From assembly GCA_003456765.1 (NCBI GenBank), contig DMOT01000010.1:1-7696 (forward strand): a stretch of 7,696 bases of DNA. Reading direction: 5' to 3'. Source of the stretch: Bacillota bacterium. Its GTDB lineage: Bacteria > Bacillota > DTU025. This document shows, piece after piece, positions 5,143 to 7,696 of this stretch (positions are counted from its first letter, which is position 1; every line of letters begins with the position of its first letter). The position numbers and the translations under genes were made by a program. The notes below the pieces were generated by a model, which was not told the origin of the DNA, ran no database searches, and saw only the letters and a list, made by a program, of their open reading frames with translations.

Positions 5143-6147
5143 CTAACCCTTCCTGAGCTTCTCGGGTATTTCCTCACGGGCATAAGCGAACAGGTACTCC
5201 TGGGCGTGTCCGGCAATCTGGCCGAACTTGCTAGCAGCCCATTCCCGAATCTCCCGGTGGCAGATCTCCTGGCCGTCGAAATACAAGTGCCTGACGGCCC
5301 TTTCAATCCACACATCCACAGGAAACGCTTCGTATTTACCCATGGAAAAGAGGAGCACGCAGTCTGCAACTTTCTCGCCGACGCCGCGTAATCGCATCAG
5401 CTCTTTCTTTGCAAGAGGATAATCTAGGGACGCAATCGTGTCAAGGTCAATCTCACCCGACGATACCCTGCAGACCGCCTCCCACACTGACCTTGCTCTG
5501 AAGCCAGTCTTGCACGCCACCAAGTCTTCCACTGTAGCGCAGCTCATTTCATCAGGCCCGGGAAAAGCATGCCGCATCAAGCTCTGGCCGATATCGCAGC
5601 TCCCCTTATCCCACTGCTGGCACACGGGCCGGTTCGCCAGCTCATTACAGCATGTACCATCGCCTGGGATTTCAGCACCACCGATGGGAGCGCCCCAGGT
5701 CTGGGCCATTCTCTCTACTGTACGGGAGATCTGGCGTATGCTGTTTCTCGCCGACACAATATAGGATATCAGGCATTCCCACGGCTCTTGCGCTACAACC
5801 CGAAGGCCCCGATTCCTCTCAACCGCCCGCCGCATGATATCGTCAGTCAAGGCTATTGCCCGCTCTGTTGGAGCATGCGGAATGCGCAGGCGAAAGTAGT
5901 CGATGACTATCCGGACAGCTTCGTCATCCACGGGCGGATGAAGCAATAGCACATCCGAGCGCTGCTGAAGCCGGAGAAGTTTGCCGCGAACGACGCCCTC
6001 CTCGAGCTGCCCTCTCGAGCCTGACCTGCGCCAGCGAAACGCCTGCCCGCAATGGCACGAAGCGTTCAGGTCGAAGCTGTCGAATCCTGTAATGGCGCAG
6101 GCGCCATCCTCCCATGTTATGTCAAGTTCCAGTTCAGCCTTGCCCAC
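5143..6147 (-). CDS. OGG1-like 8-oxoguanine DNA glycosylase
   Basis: HhH-GPD superfamily base-excision repair enzyme (334 residues), expected to remove 8-oxoguanine from DNA and cleave at the abasic site. The N-terminal OGG domain contains FDLNASCHCGQAFRW (25-39). The HhH-GPD core begins near QEPWECLISYIVSARN (120-135) and contains CKTGFRAR (212-219), then the helix-hairpin-helix and active site LRGVGEKVADC (253-263) and FPVDVW (275-280). K259 corresponds to human OGG1 catalytic Lys249 and D278 to Asp268. Residues about 156-193 form an unusual loop with four cysteines (C166, C167, C176, C184) where relatives, as I recall them, have about a dozen residues. The start is GTG, with AAGGGG about 12 bases upstream; the nearer ATG hits a stop at once. 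It begins 20 bases after the UPF0182 stop, suggesting co-transcription. Enzymes of this family are often annotated as DNA-3-methyladenine glycosylase 2, but the active site favours OGG. Confidence 0.92.
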   Translation of the reverse strand: MGKAELELDITWEDGACAITGFDSFDLNASCHCGQAFRWRRSGSRGQLEEGVVRGKLLRLQQRSDVLLLHPPVDDEAVRIVIDYFRLRIPHAPTERAIALTDDIMRRAVERNRGLRVVAQEPWECLISYIVSARNSIRQISRTVERMAQTWGAPIGGAEIPGDGTCCNELANRPVCQQWDKGSCDIGQSLMRHAFPGPDEMSCATVEDLVACKTGFRARSVWEAVCRVSSGEIDLDTIASLDYPLAKKELMRLRGVGEKVADCVLLFSMGKYEAFPVDVWIERAVRHLYFDGQEICHREIREWAASKFGQIAGHAQEYLFAYAREEIPEKLRKG

Positions 6148-6167
6148 TATCGCATCCCGCCCCTTGC

Positions 6168-7696
6168 CTATTCCTCGGCCACCGCAGACCTCAGCAGTTC
6201 CTCTATCTCCCTTTGTATGCTATCATAGCCTGCCAGATCGCCTTCTCTCAGACGTTCGCGAGCCTGCCCATAGAGGTCGAGCGCTTCCTGGGCAACTGAT
6301 CTTGCATCCGCAGACCCATCTTCATCCGGGACGATGCCTTTGATCTCCCCAGCATCATCTTCTGAGAGCATCCCGGAAAGCGCACTCCACAGGTCATGGC
6401 CTATGGCGACCTTCGTGCCATCACACAGCACAACGCGCTTCAACTGCGGCAGCTGGCTGGCGTGGGCTGCAAGGAATAGCGGTTCCACATAGAGCAGTCC
6501 GCCTCCGATCGGGTATACAAGCAGATTGCCCCTGATCACCGTTGAGCCACTCTGATTCCACAAAGACAGCATCTTGGAGATCTCCGCATCCTGATCTATC
6601 TGCGCCTCTATCTGCATGGGACCGAACACGACTCTCTGCTTTCCGAACTTGTAAGCCACCATCCGACCGAAATCATCCATGTCGCTATTGACTGCAAGCC
6701 ATGCAACCATGTTGTTCTTCCTGGAGGGCGTAAACGGGACGAAAAGGACAAAGCTCATGTCGGATTCGCCTGGAAGCGCCAAGCGGACGTAGTATGGACT
6801 CACCTCTCGCTCCGCGCCGCCGTATAGCTCGTTTGGAAGTGCCCAAAGATCCTCCTTGTTGTAGAAGACCTCGGGATCTCTCATATGATACATTCCATAC
6901 ATTTTCGCCTGAATCATGAAGAGATCCTCTGGATAGCGGACGTGTTCGCGTATGCTTTGCGGCATCTCCTCAGCCGTCTTGAAAAGGCCAGGGAAGATCT
7001 TCGAGTATGTTGCCGCCACCGGATCTCCACTGTCGATGATGTAGAAATCTGTCTGGCCCGTGTATGCGTCCACCGTAGCTTTTACCGAGTTCCTGATGTA
7101 GTTGATCCCGCCCACGTATTTCTCGGCAAAAGGAAAGGCGTCCGACGTGGTCAGACCGTCCATGATCCACACAAGCCTACCATCGGCTATTACAACATAG
7201 GGATCACTGTCGTAGGTGAGGAATGGCGCTATCTTCCTTACCCGGCTGCCTATTTCCCTGTCAAACAGAACCCTGCTGTTTGAAGTAATATCAGATGACA
7301 GCAGTATGCGGATATCAGAGAACTTGCTGGCAAGCATTGCGCGCCTCAGGAGGTGTGCAATGCGCACCCCGGAATCGGCCGCATATCGCGTGGACTTGTT
7401 CGTATCGCCTATGGGGTAATCGAACTCCTCAGTTTTGGTGTTCACGATCACCCAGTCCCGGGTGAGCTCCCCAAAGTATATCTCAGGCCTCTCAAGCTCA
7501 AGGCCCTCAGGACCCCTCGGCGGAATGTCGCGCAAAACGAATGTCGGAAGCCCGTCAGAACCTATCTCGTTGACGGGGCTCGCGCATACACCGTAACCAT
7601 GGGTGTACTTCAACCGCCTGTTGACCCATGTTTGCGCCTGGGGAGGAAGGCTCTCCACATCGAGCTCTCTTGCAGCTAACATGACCTGAACAAGCT
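6168..7696 (-). CDS. UPF0182 family membrane protein, C-terminal part
   Basis: The last 508 residues of a UPF0182 (COG1615) protein; the start lies beyond the window edge. Full members are about 900 residues, with roughly seven N-terminal membrane helices and a large C-terminal soluble domain, and only the latter is present. Recognisable family segments begin with VQVMLAARELD, then AQTWVNRRLKYTHGYGV with SPVNEIG, RPEIYFGEL with VIVNTK and EFDYP, YVVIADGRLVWIMDGLTTSD, and GNLLVYPIGGGLLYVEPLF. The end has an acidic linker followed by a charged helix (EALDLYGQARERLREGD), as usual in the family. No membrane segment is seen in this part. Function is unknown. It is followed after 20 bases by the glycosylase gene, probably as one operon. 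No frameshift is seen. Confidence 0.95.
   Translation of the reverse strand, partial: LVQVMLAARELDVESLPPQAQTWVNRRLKYTHGYGVCASPVNEIGSDGLPTFVLRDIPPRGPEGLELERPEIYFGELTRDWVIVNTKTEEFDYPIGDTNKSTRYAADSGVRIAHLLRRAMLASKFSDIRILLSSDITSNSRVLFDREIGSRVRKIAPFLTYDSDPYVVIADGRLVWIMDGLTTSDAFPFAEKYVGGINYIRNSVKATVDAYTGQTDFYIIDSGDPVAATYSKIFPGLFKTAEEMPQSIREHVRYPEDLFMIQAKMYGMYHMRDPEVFYNKEDLWALPNELYGGAEREVSPYYVRLALPGESDMSFVLFVPFTPSRKNNMVAWLAVNSDMDDFGRMVAYKFGKQRVVFGPMQIEAQIDQDAEISKMLSLWNQSGSTVIRGNLLVYPIGGGLLYVEPLFLAAHASQLPQLKRVVLCDGTKVAIGHDLWSALSGMLSEDDAGEIKGIVPDEDGSADARSVAQEALDLYGQARERLREGDLAGYDSIQREIEELLRSAVAEE

Overview
The window looks like chromosomal DNA of a Bacillota (Firmicutes) bacterium, probably an endospore former from a Clostridia-like lineage with moderately high G+C. 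The evidence is a tRNA-sensing T-box leader ahead of thrS, a ytxC gene (sporulation-associated family) just upstream of thrS as in Bacillus subtilis, Val-Asp-Phe-Gly-Cys tRNA clustering with encoded CCA ends, and a clostridial-type OGG1-like glycosylase. Genus cannot be told from the sequence. Every supported gene lies on the minus strand, so transcription runs from high to low coordinates.

In transcription order: (1) 7696-6168, the C-terminal 508 residues of a UPF0182 membrane-protein family member, cut by the window edge. (2) 6147-5143, an OGG1-like 8-oxoguanine DNA glycosylase starting with GTG 20 bases after the UPF0182 stop, probably in the same operon. (3) 5094-4418, a stable-RNA operon with a strong promoter, six tRNAs (Val-TAC, Asp-GTC, Phe-GAA, Gly-GCC, Cys-GCA, Val-GAC) and a probable intrinsic terminator. 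(4) about 4417-3880, roughly 500 bases with no gene I can support. (5) 3822-2890, ytxC. (6) 2889-2500, a gene-poor gap with a possibly decayed reading frame. (7) 2499-209, promoter, threonine T-box riboswitch with terminator, and thrS. (8) 208-1, a promoter whose -35 box overlaps the thrS stop codon, then either a short terminated transcript or the start of a PSP1-like gene with an apparent frameshift, running to the window edge.

Most of this is housekeeping: tRNA supply, tRNA charging regulated by uncharged tRNA-Thr, and oxidative DNA repair. I do not see a clearly new multi-gene system. The items most worth a second look are a cysteine-rich insertion in the glycosylase, the promoter plus short transcript or broken gene after thrS, a roughly 20-base repeat shared by the two gene-free gaps, and a UACG-loop hairpin inside the tRNA operon.
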